Of a stretch of DNA of 64,000 nucleotides, positions 56,722 to 64,000 are shown in pieces. The DNA is taken from contig NZ_JALDAY010000004.1 in assembly GCF_022698165.1 (NCBI RefSeq), positions 372,001-436,000 of the forward strand, in the 5' to 3' direction. How positions within the stretch are numbered: position 1 is the first letter of the stretch; every line of letters begins with the position of its first letter. The notes under the pieces were generated by a model. It was not told the origin of the DNA. It ran no database searches and saw nothing but the letters and a program-made list of their open reading frames with translations. The position numbers were made by a program, and so were the translations under genes. This DNA is from Streptomyces cylindrosporus. Lineage in GTDB: Bacteria > Actinomycetota > Actinomycetes > Streptomycetales > Streptomycetaceae.

Positions 56722-56797
56722 TGGTGCCCCCGGCAGGATTCGAACCTGCGACACCCGCTTTAGGAGAGCGGTGCTCTATCCCCTGAGCTACGAAGGC
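56722..56797 (-). tRNA. tRNA-Arg (anticodon CCU)
   Basis: A 76-nt cloverleaf on the minus strand, with CCA encoded. Acceptor GCCTTCG pairs with CGGGGGC (two G-U pairs); the D-arm is GCTC-AGGGGATA-GAGC; the anticodon stem CCGCT/AGCGG encloses CTCCTAA (anticodon CCT); the T-arm is GCAGG-TTCGAAT-CCTGC. Decodes AGG. I see no integrase or repeated tRNA end that would mark an integrated element here. Confidence 0.97.
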
Positions 56798-56930
56798 GGG
56801 ACGGGCAGGCCCGGAGGTCTGCGTCGCCGCGGACAGTGTAGCGGGTGGCGGTTCTGCGGGGCGCTCGCGCTAACTCGCTCGTACGCGTACCCGTAAGCGA
56901 GGCACGTACGCGGTTGCGGGGCATTGTCAT

Positions 56931-56972
56931 GCATGTGAGACTCGATCTCATAAACGTGTACGTGCATCACGG
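56931..56972. promoter_or_regulatory. 42-bp element, copy A, before the SDR gene
   Basis: The segment matches 61157-61198 at 34 of 42 positions without gaps. It contains TGAGA-CTCGA-TCTCA (56936-56950, perfect 5-bp arms) and then ACGTGTACGTGCATCA, which is identical in both copies. It ends 18 bp before ATG 56991. Probably a shared operator/promoter. Confidence 0.65.
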
Positions 56973-56990
56973 GCAGCTGAGGAGCGGGGC

Positions 56991-57761
56991 ATGAGGGGAC
57001 TGAAGGGCAAGCGCATCGTCGTCGCGGGCGGCGCCACCGGGATCGGGGCGGCGGCGGTCGAGCGGCTGGTCGAGGAGGGTGCCTCGGTCGTCGTCGGTGA
57101 CATCAACGTCGCGGGCGCGGAGGCCACCGCCAAGCGGGCGTCGGAGGACGGGGGCGTGGCGGTACCGGTCGCCTTCGATCTGTCCGACGAGGGGTCCATC
57201 CAGGCGCTGATCGACCGGGCCGTGTCCGAACTGGGCGGTGTCGACGGGCTGTTCAACGTCGGCGCCGACGTGTCCGACGCCAATCTCGGCCGTGACCTGG
57301 ACCTGCTGGAGATGGACCTGGGCGTGTGGGAGCGCACGCTGGGGGTGAACCTGGTGGGCTACGCCCTCGCCGCCAAGGCGGCCATCCCGCACATCCTCGC
57401 CGCGGGCGGCGGCGCGATCGTCAACACGTCCTCGGGCGCGGGCTGGAGCGGGGCGCGGGTGCGGCCCGCGTACTCGGCGTCGAAGGCGGGTGTCAACGCG
57501 CTGACCCGGCACATCGCCACCCGCTGGGGCAAGGAGGGCATCCGCTGCAACGGACTGGCGCCCGGCCTGGTCATGGGTGAGACCCAGATCCGGCAGGCCG
57601 ACAAGGAGATGCAGGCCCAGGCCATCGCCGCGGCCCTCAGCCCGCGCCTGGGCAGGACCTCCGACGTCGCCGGGATGGCGGCCTTCCTCTTCTCCGACGA
57701 CGGTGAGTGGATCAACGGTCAGGTCTGGTCGGTCTGCGGCGGTATGCATCTGCGCGGCTGA
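56991..57761 (+). CDS. Short-chain dehydrogenase/reductase
   Basis: A 256-residue SDR. GxxxGxG in VVAGGATGIGAAAVE (around residues 9-23), acidic cofactor-specificity region VVGDIN suggesting NAD, NVG-A in place of NNAG, catalytic Ser in IVNTSSGAGWSG and RPAYSASKAGVNAL with Tyr and Lys, and APGLVMGETQ. GAGGAGCGGGGC precedes the ATG. First gene of a short operon with the membrane protein at 57780, ended by a strong hairpin at 58180. The promoter carries copy A of the 42-bp element also found before the histidine kinase. Confidence 0.93.
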   Translation: MRGLKGKRIVVAGGATGIGAAAVERLVEEGASVVVGDINVAGAEATAKRASEDGGVAVPVAFDLSDEGSIQALIDRAVSELGGVDGLFNVGADVSDANLGRDLDLLEMDLGVWERTLGVNLVGYALAAKAAIPHILAAGGGAIVNTSSGAGWSGARVRPAYSASKAGVNALTRHIATRWGKEGIRCNGLAPGLVMGETQIRQADKEMQAQAIAAALSPRLGRTSDVAGMAAFLFSDDGEWINGQVWSVCGGMHLRG

Positions 57762-57779
57762 GCCGTACGGAGAAAGGTG

Positions 57780-58157
57780 ATGTCCGTGAAGTCGTTCCTC
57801 TCCTGGACGGTCCTGACCGTTCTGTTCCTGGCCGGGCTCTCCGCCACGCTGGCACCCGGCGCTGTGCTCGGCGGTCTCGAAGGCACGCAGAAGACCGCGG
57901 CCACCATCGGCGCGGCGGTTCTCTCGCTCGTGGCCGGCGTCACCCTGTTCCGGCGGGAACCCCTGAAGTCGTTCCTCGGTTCGCGCCCGGTGCTGTGGTT
58001 CCTGTTCCTGTTCAACCTCGCCGTGGCCGTGATCGCCCCCTTCGCCATCGGAGGCTCCAAGGGGACGGGTCTGGCGATCGGCATGGGAGTGGTCTCGCTG
58101 GGAGCGGGTGCCGGTCTGCTCCAGTCGAGAGGGAAGCCGCGTACCGAGCGGGCCTGA
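57780..58157 (+). CDS. Small integral membrane protein
   Basis: About 125 residues with four hydrophobic segments (LSWTVLTVLFLAGLSATLAPGAVLGG, AATIGAAVLSLVAGVTLF, VLWFLFLFNLAVAVIAPFAIG, GLAIGMGVVSLGAGAGLL). It resembles small DoxX-like or four-helix proteins of unknown role; I cannot name the family. GGAGAAAGG lies just before; the start may be ATG 57780 or GTG 57786. It begins 18 bp after the SDR, so they are co-transcribed. Confidence 0.78.
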   Translation: MSVKSFLSWTVLTVLFLAGLSATLAPGAVLGGLEGTQKTAATIGAAVLSLVAGVTLFRREPLKSFLGSRPVLWFLFLFNLAVAVIAPFAIGGSKGTGLAIGMGVVSLGAGAGLLQSRGKPRTERA

Positions 58158-58179
58158 CGGGCGAGCAGGGGCCGACCGC

Positions 58180-58201
58180 GGGGCCGGAGCACTCCGGCCC
58201 C
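58180..58201 (+). terminator. Strong hairpin terminator of the SDR operon
   Basis: GGGGCCGGAG-CA-CTCCGGCCCC: perfect 10-bp arms, 22 bp after the stop of the membrane-protein gene, followed by GTTCTG. Confidence 0.85.
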
Positions 58202-58282
58202 GTTCTGCGGATGGTGTAGGGGGCTACACCGTCGGCTCGGGAGCGTGCTCCCTCGTGGCGCCGGGCGGGCGACGGAATCGTG

Positions 58283-58324
58283 GAGGACAGAGATCCGAGA
58301 CAGAGATCCCGAGACAGAGATCCC
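58283..58324 (+). repeat. Three 14-bp direct repeats upstream of the alcohol dehydrogenase
   Basis: GAGGACAGAGATCC (58283), GAGACAGAGATCCC (58297) and GAGACAGAGATCCC (58311) follow each other directly, ending 78 bp before the ATG at 58403. They lie between the terminator hairpin and the gene, where a promoter is expected, so they may bind a regulator. Confidence 0.8.
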
Positions 58325-58402
58325 GAGCGGTCGGCGGCCTCGTGTCGAGCCACCGCAACGCCGGCCCCGAGAACCAGTCAACGAGAGAAAGCGAAGCCCC
58401 CC

Positions 58403-59446
58403 ATGGCCACGATGAAGTCCCTCCGGACCGGCGGTGTCGACAAGGTCGAGGTGGTGGACGTGGAACGGCCCGTCCCGGGCCCGCGCGACGCACTGGTACG
58501 CATCCGCGCCTGCGGTATCTGCGGAACCGACGTCAGTTTCCTGCGCGCGGGCGGGATGCCCGCCCGCGCGCACCTGGGCGGGGAGGTCGTCCCCGTGCCC
58601 CTGGGGCACGAACCGGCCGGTGAGATCGCCGAGGTCGGCGCCGAGGTCGAGGGACTGAAGGCCGGGGACCGGGTCGTGATCGACCCGACCGGCCACCCCT
58701 CCGGCCTCATCGGCTGCGGCGGCACGCAGGGCGCCATGAGCGAGTACGTGCTCATCGAGAACGCCGAGATCGGGCAGAACGTCGCGGTCCTCCCCGGCCA
58801 TCTGCCCTTCGCCGTGGCCGCGTTGAACGAGCCGATGGCCGTGGCCCGGCACGCCGTCAACCGCTCCGAGGCGGGACCCGGCGACAAGGTGGTCGTCTTC
58901 GGCGCCGGGCCCATCGGTCTGGGCGTGGCGATCTGGCTGAAGCTGCGCGGGGTCCGGCACGTCGTCGTCGCGGACGTCATCCCCTCCCGGCTGGCGAAGG
59001 CGCTGGCCGTGGGCGCTGACGCGGTCGTCAACTCGGCCGAGGAGGACGTCACCGCCCGGCTGACCGAACTGCACGGCCAGGCCGCCAACGCACTGGGCCA
59101 GCCCCGCCCCGGCACCGACGTCTACATCGACGCCGCCGGTGCTCCGGCCGTCTTCAACACCGTGATCGCGAACGCCAAATGGCACGCCAAGCTGGTCATG
59201 GTCGCCGTACAGAAGAAGGGCGCCGACATCGACCTCGGCGGCGTGCTGCGCAGTGAGCTGACCCTCGTCGCCTCGCAGGGCTATCCCACCGAGATCTTCG
59301 AGGTCACCCCCGAACTCGCCGAGCACCACGAGCGGTTCGAGAAGCTGATCAGCCACCGCGTCCCGTTCGAGGACGCCCAGCACGCTTACCAGCTGGCGCT
59401 CGCCCCGGGAGTCGCCGAGAAGGTCGTCGTCACCTTCGACGACTAG
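58403..59446 (+). CDS. Zinc-dependent alcohol dehydrogenase (MDR family)
   Basis: A 347-residue medium-chain dehydrogenase. Catalytic zinc ligands: Cys in ACGICGTDVSFL (around residue 38), His-Glu in PLGHEPAGEI (around 68-69) and a Glu in LNEPMAVA (around 150). The structural-zinc Cys cluster of classical ADHs is absent. NAD site VVVFGAGPIGLGVAIWLK (around 165-182), acidic ADVIPSR after it. Likely substrates are polyols or secondary alcohols. GAGAGAAAG lies upstream. It probably belongs functionally with the SDR before it; the EthD gene is convergent. Confidence 0.93.
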   Translation: MATMKSLRTGGVDKVEVVDVERPVPGPRDALVRIRACGICGTDVSFLRAGGMPARAHLGGEVVPVPLGHEPAGEIAEVGAEVEGLKAGDRVVIDPTGHPSGLIGCGGTQGAMSEYVLIENAEIGQNVAVLPGHLPFAVAALNEPMAVARHAVNRSEAGPGDKVVVFGAGPIGLGVAIWLKLRGVRHVVVADVIPSRLAKALAVGADAVVNSAEEDVTARLTELHGQAANALGQPRPGTDVYIDAAGAPAVFNTVIANAKWHAKLVMVAVQKKGADIDLGGVLRSELTLVASQGYPTEIFEVTPELAEHHERFEKLISHRVPFEDAQHAYQLALAPGVAEKVVVTFDD

Positions 59447-59582
59447 AGCTTGCCCGGCCGATGGCACCGACCGGCCGGCCGGACCACACCACATGGGCCG
59501 TGAACCGCCTGCCGATCGCCTCCAGTGCCCCGTTCGTGGTCGATCTCCCCACCACGTCCTTCTCGCCACCACGTCGTTCTCG

Positions 59583-60368
59583 TCAGTGCGTCGGGTTCGG
59601 CTCGATGCCGAGGATGGCGGTCGGGGTCGACAGGTCGGCGTAGCGGCCCAGCAGGGCCAGGAGGCCGCCCGGCTCGTCCACCGGCCCACCGGCCGCGCTC
59701 CCCGGGGACACCGCCCACTCGAACGCCGGGACCATGTCGTCGGTGCTGCGGAACCACTCCACGCCGAAGCCGTCCGGCACGCCCCCGCCGAAACCGGTGG
59801 ACTCGGTCGCGGCCACGGTGAGTTCGTCGTCGCACTGCAGAGCCACGTAGCCGACACGCGTCGGGTGGTGCGCCGCGACCACCGGGCCGACGTTCCGCTC
59901 CCAGCTCTCGATGAACTCGTCGTGCGAGAGGTGGGGGCGGCGCACGAGCGGGTGGAGGTACTTGAAGCGGGTGCGGCGGTCGTCGAAGAGCTTCTCCCGC
60001 GCGACGGCGACCATCGACGCCTCGGTCGCCACCAGCGGGGCGAGACGCTCGACGAACGCGGCCAGGGCCTTGACCGCCGTGGCCCGGTCGGGCCGCTCCG
60101 CGAGCACCACCTCGGCCGCCACGTCGTAGTCCGACTCCGGGATCCCCTCGTGCGGCCCCCGCTCCCCGGGACCGGCGACGTGTCCCACGACGACCTCGGT
60201 GGCGGTCGCCCGGAGTGCGTCGCCCAGCTCCGCGATCTCGCCGCGGACCCGCTCCACGAGCGTGGCGGCCGCTGCCCGGTCCCGTGCGCGCAGCAGTGCC
60301 ACGATCCGCCAGTCACGGGTGGCCGGAATCGCTGCGGAACCCTCCGTAGTCGCCGCGGAACCCTCCAT
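59583..60368 (-). CDS. EthD-domain protein
   Basis: A 261-residue protein with two ferredoxin-like EthD-type halves: RDWRIVALLRARDRAAAATLVERV early, and FKYLHPLVRRPHLSHDEFIESWERNVGPVVAAHHPTRVGYVALQCDD in the middle, with FGVEWFRSTDDMVPAFEWAVSPGSA after it. EthD proteins assist ether or polyketide-type oxidations and bind small aromatic or steroid-like molecules. GGAGGAAG is 5 bases before ATG 60368. It lies between the alcohol dehydrogenase and the TetR regulator and likely works in the same catabolic set. Confidence 0.85.
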   Translation of the reverse strand: MEGSAATTEGSAAIPATRDWRIVALLRARDRAAAATLVERVRGEIAELGDALRATATEVVVGHVAGPGERGPHEGIPESDYDVAAEVVLAERPDRATAVKALAAFVERLAPLVATEASMVAVAREKLFDDRRTRFKYLHPLVRRPHLSHDEFIESWERNVGPVVAAHHPTRVGYVALQCDDELTVAATESTGFGGGVPDGFGVEWFRSTDDMVPAFEWAVSPGSAAGGPVDEPGGLLALLGRYADLSTPTAILGIEPNPTH

Positions 60369-60476
60369 CTGCTTCCTCCGCCTTCGTCGCGTCGCACCAG
60401 TGCGCACGAGGTTAGGAAGCGGGGCGACGGACCCGTACGACTCCATCTCGTTCAGCGGGACGCCCGACCGGCGTGC

Positions 60477-61097
60477 TCACCCCTCGCGCAACGCCGCGAA
60501 CGCCGCGTCCAGCAGGTCGTCGAGCCCGGCGTTGCCGTCGGATCGTGCCCACTGGGCGACCGCGATGTTCATGCACTCGACCGCGGCGGCGGCGCGGACC
60601 AGGGCGGGCAGCGGCGGCGCCTCGGACGCGGACCCGCCCGCCCGCGCGGCCAGGGCGCGGGCCAGGGCGTCACGCCAGACGACCTGCTTCTCGCGGCGGC
60701 CGGCCGTGAGCGCGGGTGTGTTCTCGACCAGCCGGGCCAGCGGCAGGAACTCGCGCTGGGCCCGGCGGAAGGGTTCGAGGGTCGTGGACATGGCGTGCTG
60801 CAACGCCGTCCAGTCGTCCTGGTCCGCGGGGCAGGCCAGCAGGGCCTGTTCCGCGAGCTCGTCCTGCGCGTCGAAGGAGCTGAGGATCGCGTCCTCCTTG
60901 GAGGTGAAGTAGCGCAGGAACGTACTGCGTGACACTCCCGCCGCCGCGGACACCTCGTTGACGGTGACCCGGTCGAAGCCCTCCCGGCGGAAGAGGTCGA
61001 ACGCGACCTCGGCGAGCCGGGCCCGTACGGCGGCCCGCGCGATGTCCCGCGTGCTCGGCCCTGAAGTCTTCGACGACGTGTGTGCTGCTTCACTCAT
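60477..61097 (-). CDS. TetR-family regulator
   Basis: A 206-residue regulator. DNA-binding domain: RARLAEVAFDLFRREGFDRVTVNEVSAAAGVSRSTFLRYFTSKEDAILSSF (residues 26-76). The C-terminal ligand domain has MftR-type features (QREFLPLARLVENTPALTAGRREKQVVWRDALARALA). There is no ribosome site. TACAAT stands six bases before the ATG, so translation is probably leaderless. Divergent from the histidine kinase; copy B of the 42-bp element lies between them. Confidence 0.92.
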   Translation of the reverse strand: MSEAAHTSSKTSGPSTRDIARAAVRARLAEVAFDLFRREGFDRVTVNEVSAAAGVSRSTFLRYFTSKEDAILSSFDAQDELAEQALLACPADQDDWTALQHAMSTTLEPFRRAQREFLPLARLVENTPALTAGRREKQVVWRDALARALAARAGGSASEAPPLPALVRAAAAVECMNIAVAQWARSDGNAGLDDLLDAAFAALREG

Positions 61098-61103
61098 TCA
61101 GCA

Positions 61104-61109
61104 ATTGTA
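61104..61109 (-). promoter_or_regulatory. -10 box TACAAT of the TetR gene, leaderless start
   Basis: TACAAT on the minus strand, then six bases, then the ATG at 61097. The -35 region is not obvious. Confidence 0.5.
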
Positions 61110-61156
61110 CTCATACGCGCAATCGACTCATGAGCACGGATGCGGTCCACTGCCGC

Positions 61157-61198
61157 GCATATGAGACTTGGTTTCAATGACGTGTACGTGCATCATGG
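61157..61198. promoter_or_regulatory. 42-bp element, copy B, before the histidine kinase gene
   Basis: Same length as copy A (56931-56972), 34 of 42 positions equal. The inverted repeat here is TGAGA-CTTGG-TTTCA, one mismatch from perfect, followed by the invariant ACGTGTACGTGCATCA. It lies between the divergent TetR gene and the kinase and ends 4 bp before the kinase GTG. Confidence 0.65.
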
Positions 61199-61202
61199 CG
61201 GG

Positions 61203-62420
61203 GTGCGACACATCTCGGAGGGGACGGGCTCCACGCCCACCCGCAGCGGAACGGCCGGCGGTACCGGCCTGTGGACCTCGGTGCGGCGGGCGGCGTCGGC
61301 CACGGCCCACCTCGCCGTGTCCGCGGCGATGGCGTTCGGGATGTGGATCTTCGTCACCGTGCTGGAGATCACCGCGATCGGCGTGGTGACGGTCGTGGGC
61401 ATCTGGCTGCTGCCCGAGACGGTGCTGATCATCCGCCGGATCGCGGGCGCCAAGCGCAGCCTGACCACCCGGTGGACCGGCGTGCGGATCCCCGAGGCCT
61501 ATCGGCCCATCACCGGGACCATGCGGCAGCGGATCACCACGGCCGTCCGCGATCCCGGCACGCTCATGGATCTGCGCTGGATGGTCGCCTATTGGTTCTA
61601 CGGCGCCCTGCTCGCCCTCGCCCTGCCGCTGTGGCCGGTCGGCCTGGTCGTCGACGGAGTCTGGGGCGGGCTGCTGCGCCGTACCCCCGTCGTCCTGCCC
61701 CTGATCGTGAAGATCGCGGACCTGGAGGCCGACTGGTCCACTGCCCTGCTCAAGCCGTCGCCCAAGGCGCAACTCGCCGCCCGTGTGGAGGAGTTGGCCG
61801 CCACCCGTGCCGACGCCATCTCGGCCCACGGCGCCGAGCTGCGCCGTATCGAACGCGATCTGCACGACGGCGCGCAGGCCAACCTCGTTGCCCTGTCGAT
61901 GCGGATCGGTCTGGCCAAGCGGGCGTACGACCGCGACCCGGAGACCGCGCGCAAGCTGCTCGACGAGGCCCAGGCGCAGGCCGAGACCGCGCTGACCGAG
62001 CTGCGTCAGGTCGTGCGCGGTATCCATCCGCCGATCCTCAGCGACCGCGGGCTCGTCGGCGCCGTGCGCGCGCTGGCCGCGAGCAGCGGGCTCAGGGTCT
62101 CCGTGGAGGACGACGGTCTGGAGGAGGGCGTACGGGCGCCCGCGGCGGTGGAGACGGCCGCCTATTTCGTGGTGGCCGAGGCGCTGACCAATGTCGCCAA
62201 GTACAGCGGGGTCTCCCGCGCCGAGGTGCGGCTCGTCCGCTTCCGGCGCGGGCTGCGGATACGGGTCCGCGACGAGGGCCGCGGCGGCGCCGACGAGAAG
62301 GGCGGCTCGGGGCTGCTCGGCATGCGGCGGCGGGTCGCCGCGCTCGACGGGTTCATGGAGGTGTCGAGTCCCGTCGGGGGGCCGACCGTGATCGAGGCGG
62401 AGCTGCCGTGCGTGTGGTGA
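61203..62420 (+). CDS. Two-component sensor histidine kinase (HisKA_3 / NarX-LiaS type)
   Basis: About 405 residues. Membrane part with up to four helices (LAVSAAMAFGMWIFVTVLEITAIGVVTVVGIWLLPETVLII, YWFYGALLALALPLWPVGLVVDGVWGG), a HisKA_3 dimer domain with the phospho-His in RRIERDLHDGAQANLVALSMRIG (around residue 215-237), QVVRGIHPPILSDRGLVGAVRAL, and a HATPase end with VVAEALTNVAKYS (N-box) and GSGLLGMRRRVAALDG (G-box). The usual sensor-type DUF4118-like or PAS domain is missing. GTG 61203 has only a GGCGGGG site. The response regulator gene overlaps its 3' end by 13 bp. Confidence 0.9.
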   Translation: MRHISEGTGSTPTRSGTAGGTGLWTSVRRAASATAHLAVSAAMAFGMWIFVTVLEITAIGVVTVVGIWLLPETVLIIRRIAGAKRSLTTRWTGVRIPEAYRPITGTMRQRITTAVRDPGTLMDLRWMVAYWFYGALLALALPLWPVGLVVDGVWGGLLRRTPVVLPLIVKIADLEADWSTALLKPSPKAQLAARVEELAATRADAISAHGAELRRIERDLHDGAQANLVALSMRIGLAKRAYDRDPETARKLLDEAQAQAETALTELRQVVRGIHPPILSDRGLVGAVRALAASSGLRVSVEDDGLEEGVRAPAAVETAAYFVVAEALTNVAKYSGVSRAEVRLVRFRRGLRIRVRDEGRGGADEKGGSGLLGMRRRVAALDGFMEVSSPVGGPTVIEAELPCVW

Positions 62421-63061
62421 TCGCCGAGGACAACGTCCTGCTGCGGGAGGGTCTGGTCCTGCTGCTGACGTCGGCCGGGCACGAGGTGGTGGCCGTCGCC
62501 GGCACCGGTCCCGAGACCCTGCCCGCGCTGCTGGAGCACCGGCCCGACGCCGCCGTACTCGATGTGCGGATGCCGCCGAACTTCCGGGACGAGGGGCTGC
62601 GGGCGGCGCTGGAGGCGCGCAAGGAGATCCCCGGGCTGCCGGTGCTGGTGCTCTCCCAGTACGTCGAGGAGTCGTACGCCACCGAACTGCTCGGCGGCGG
62701 CAGCAGCGGGGTCGGCTATCTGCTCAAGGACCGGGTGGGGCGGGTCGACGAGTTCCTGGACGCGCTGGAGCGGGTCGCCTCCGGCGGTACGGCCCTCGAC
62801 CCCGAGGTCGTCACCGAACTCCTCACCCGCCGCAAGGACTCGCCCCTCGACTCCCTCACCCCGCGCGAGCGCGAGGTGCTGGAGCTGATGGCCGAGGGGC
62901 ACGACAACGCGACCATCGCGAAGACCCTGGTCGTCACCGAACGCTCCGTCCACAAGCACATCGGCAACGTCTTCCTGAAGCTGGGCCTGCCGCCGACCGA
63001 CAGCGGGCACCGGCGGGTGCTCGCCGTGCTGGCCCATCTGACCCACGCACCGAGGGCGTGA
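62408..63061 (+). CDS. Response regulator, NarL/FixJ family
   Basis: A 217-residue regulator. Receiver: VVIAEDNVLLREGLVLLL with paired acidic residues, phospho-acceptor Asp in AAVLDVRMPPNF (around residue 54), VLVLSQYVEESYATELL, GYLLKDRVG with the conserved Lys. Output: LTPREREVLELMAEGHDNATIAKTLVVTERSVHKHIGNVFLKLGL (LuxR-type helix-turn-helix, 150-195). The GTG start lies 13 bp before the end of the kinase gene. Cognate pair of that kinase. Confidence 0.95.
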   Translation: MRVVIAEDNVLLREGLVLLLTSAGHEVVAVAGTGPETLPALLEHRPDAAVLDVRMPPNFRDEGLRAALEARKEIPGLPVLVLSQYVEESYATELLGGGSSGVGYLLKDRVGRVDEFLDALERVASGGTALDPEVVTELLTRRKDSPLDSLTPREREVLELMAEGHDNATIAKTLVVTERSVHKHIGNVFLKLGLPPTDSGHRRVLAVLAHLTHAPRA

Positions 63062-63065
63062 GCGG

Positions 63066-63989
63066 TTACGGCGAGGTCCGCAGCGCGTGCAGCACGGCGG
63101 TGGACATGCCGCGCTCCCCGCGCTCGTTGGGGTGGACAGGGGCGGCTGGGCTGCTGGGGACCAACGGTTCGATCCAGCGGGTGTCCTTCGCCGAGCAGGC
63201 GTCGCGGCCCTCGGACGGCGTGTACGTGTCCACGTAGTTCATGCCGGCGGCCTCGGCGCGCTGCCGCAGCGTCGAGTTGAGCCGCTGTTCCTGCTTCCGC
63301 ACGAAGGTCACGTCACCGGGTGCGAGCGACATCTCCCGGCCGCACTCGGCGCTGTCCGACGGCAGGATCGCCGGGTAGCCGACGACGTACACGCGTGCGT
63401 CGGGGGCACGCCGTCTGATCTCGTCGAGCGTCTTGGCGAGCTTCCTGCCCGCGGCCTCGGTCTTCTCCTGTATGCCGTCGCCGTACTTGCGGGCGCAGGG
63501 CGCGTCCTCGGGCGCGAACGCGCTCGTGAGGTCGTACAGCACGCCCATGCCCACGCACTTCCTGATCATCGAGGCGAAGCCGATGTCGTTGCCGCCGATC
63601 CCGACCGTGACCAGGCGGGTGTCCTGGGACAGCGCGGTGAGCTGGGCGGGGTTGGTGCCGTGGTCGGTGGACTGCCGTGCGGTCAGGTCGGCGAGGGTGG
63701 CCCCGGAGCAGCTGACGTCCTTGAAGTCCCCGCCCGTCAGGCCGAGTTCGGCGGCGACGAGGGAGGGGTAGTTGCGGTCGGAGCGGTCGCAGCCCGCGGG
63801 TTCGTTGTTCTGCTCGGGGATCTTCGGGCCGGCGGTGTAGGAGTCGCCGAGTGCCACGTACGGCCCCTTGAGCGCGGTGGCCGCGGCGGCCGGGTCGCTG
63901 TCGTCGTGGCGTACCACGCCTACCGTGACGGCCAACGCGCCGCAGGCGAGCAGGAGTCCGGCCGTGAGAGTGCGCAGGTGAGTCGTCAT
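63066..63989 (-). CDS. Secreted SGNH/GDSL-type esterase/lipase
   Basis: A 307-residue exported hydrolase. Signal peptide at the N-terminus (TLTAGLLLACGALAVTVGVV). SGNH blocks: VALGDSYTAG with Ser (around residue 50), a Gly in SCSGATLADL, GIGGNDIGF with Asn, and the Asp-x-x-His pair in APVHPNERG near the end. Six or more Cys residues suggest disulphides. It resembles secreted streptomycete lipases/esterases of the SCO1725 type. Convergent with the response regulator, with 4 bp between the stops. The gene lies close to the end of the window but is complete. Confidence 0.92.
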   Translation of the reverse strand: MTTHLRTLTAGLLLACGALAVTVGVVRHDDSDPAAAATALKGPYVALGDSYTAGPKIPEQNNEPAGCDRSDRNYPSLVAAELGLTGGDFKDVSCSGATLADLTARQSTDHGTNPAQLTALSQDTRLVTVGIGGNDIGFASMIRKCVGMGVLYDLTSAFAPEDAPCARKYGDGIQEKTEAAGRKLAKTLDEIRRRAPDARVYVVGYPAILPSDSAECGREMSLAPGDVTFVRKQEQRLNSTLRQRAEAAGMNYVDTYTPSEGRDACSAKDTRWIEPLVPSSPAAPVHPNERGERGMSTAVLHALRTSP

Positions 63990-64000
63990 CAGGTGTCCTG

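Noticed and set aside
56722..56797. tRNA-Arg as the attachment site of an integrated element
   Set aside because: No integrase, no excision or transfer genes and no second copy of the tRNA end were seen on either side in the window.
59447..59582. Terminator from CCGGCC/GGCCGG segments between the alcohol dehydrogenase and EthD genes
   Set aside because: Arms are only 6 bp of a simple GC-rich self-complementary string with a long loop; not distinguishable from chance at this GC content.

Overview
The window is a stretch of Streptomyces chromosome, or of a very close relative. The evidence is the very high GC content with strong third-position bias, frequent GTG starts, an FbiC F420-cofactor gene, an AfsR/SARP regulator, a GH11 xylanase paired with an AxeA-type esterase, and three loci of the Streptomyces WhiJ type (XRE/DUF5753 regulator plus small DUF397 protein). 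All calls come from reading the sequence and from memory of protein families; nothing was searched in a database.

Layout. 1-5071: repeat-rich DNA leading into an aldehyde dehydrogenase whose start region is duplicated, then a secreted DUF3455 protein, an alpha/beta hydrolase, an aldo/keto reductase and a deazaflavin-dependent oxidoreductase. 5199-7747: a phosphoesterase-fold protein and WhiJ-type locus 1. 7770-12392: an accessory stretch with a wrecked IS5-type transposase, a SnoaL-like protein, a DUF6221 protein and several small proteins that look like immunity proteins, including an SMI1/KNR4 member. 12499-19491: PHP metallohydrolase, LLM oxidoreductase, fbiC, a secreted protein coupled to an inositol-monophosphatase-like enzyme, and a DUF2165 membrane protein. 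19566-26025: a second accessory stretch with a Phd/RelE-type toxin-antitoxin pair, a 1101-residue STAND ATPase with TPR repeats, WhiJ-type locus 2 and a VapBC-like pair. 26145-30744: an ADP-ribosylglycohydrolase homologue that has lost its metal ligands, a sodium:solute symporter, and an SDR divergent from an uncharacterised protein across a TetR-type palindrome. 30865-41420: WhiJ-type locus 3, a GPP34 protein, a D,D-carboxypeptidase with a huge acidic disordered N-terminus, a large membrane protein, a MerR regulator, a glutathione peroxidase and an ArsR-like regulator.

41506-53752: MFS transporter, flavin monooxygenase, hydrolase, SARP regulator, a signal-less amidase, a Ro60/TROVE protein with a structured RNA-like element just upstream, a membrane protein with beta-helix-like repeats, and the axeA end of a xylan operon. 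53749-63989: the GH11 xylanase with paired operator-like boxes, an ECF sigma factor cassette, tRNA-Arg(CCU), and an SDR / Zn-alcohol dehydrogenase / EthD / TetR / two-component cluster in which two promoters carry the same 42-bp element.

The regulatory DNA is as informative as the proteins. Several genes appear to be leaderless: a TANNNT-type -10 box sits 6 nt before the start codon of the Phd-type antitoxin, the LLM oxidoreductase, the TetR gene and the gene starting at 12392. In the toxin-antitoxin promoter a palindrome fills the -35/-10 spacer. At 12392 the -35 box is one unit of a six-copy 15-bp tandem array. Convergent genes are packed tightly and several overlap at their 3' ends.
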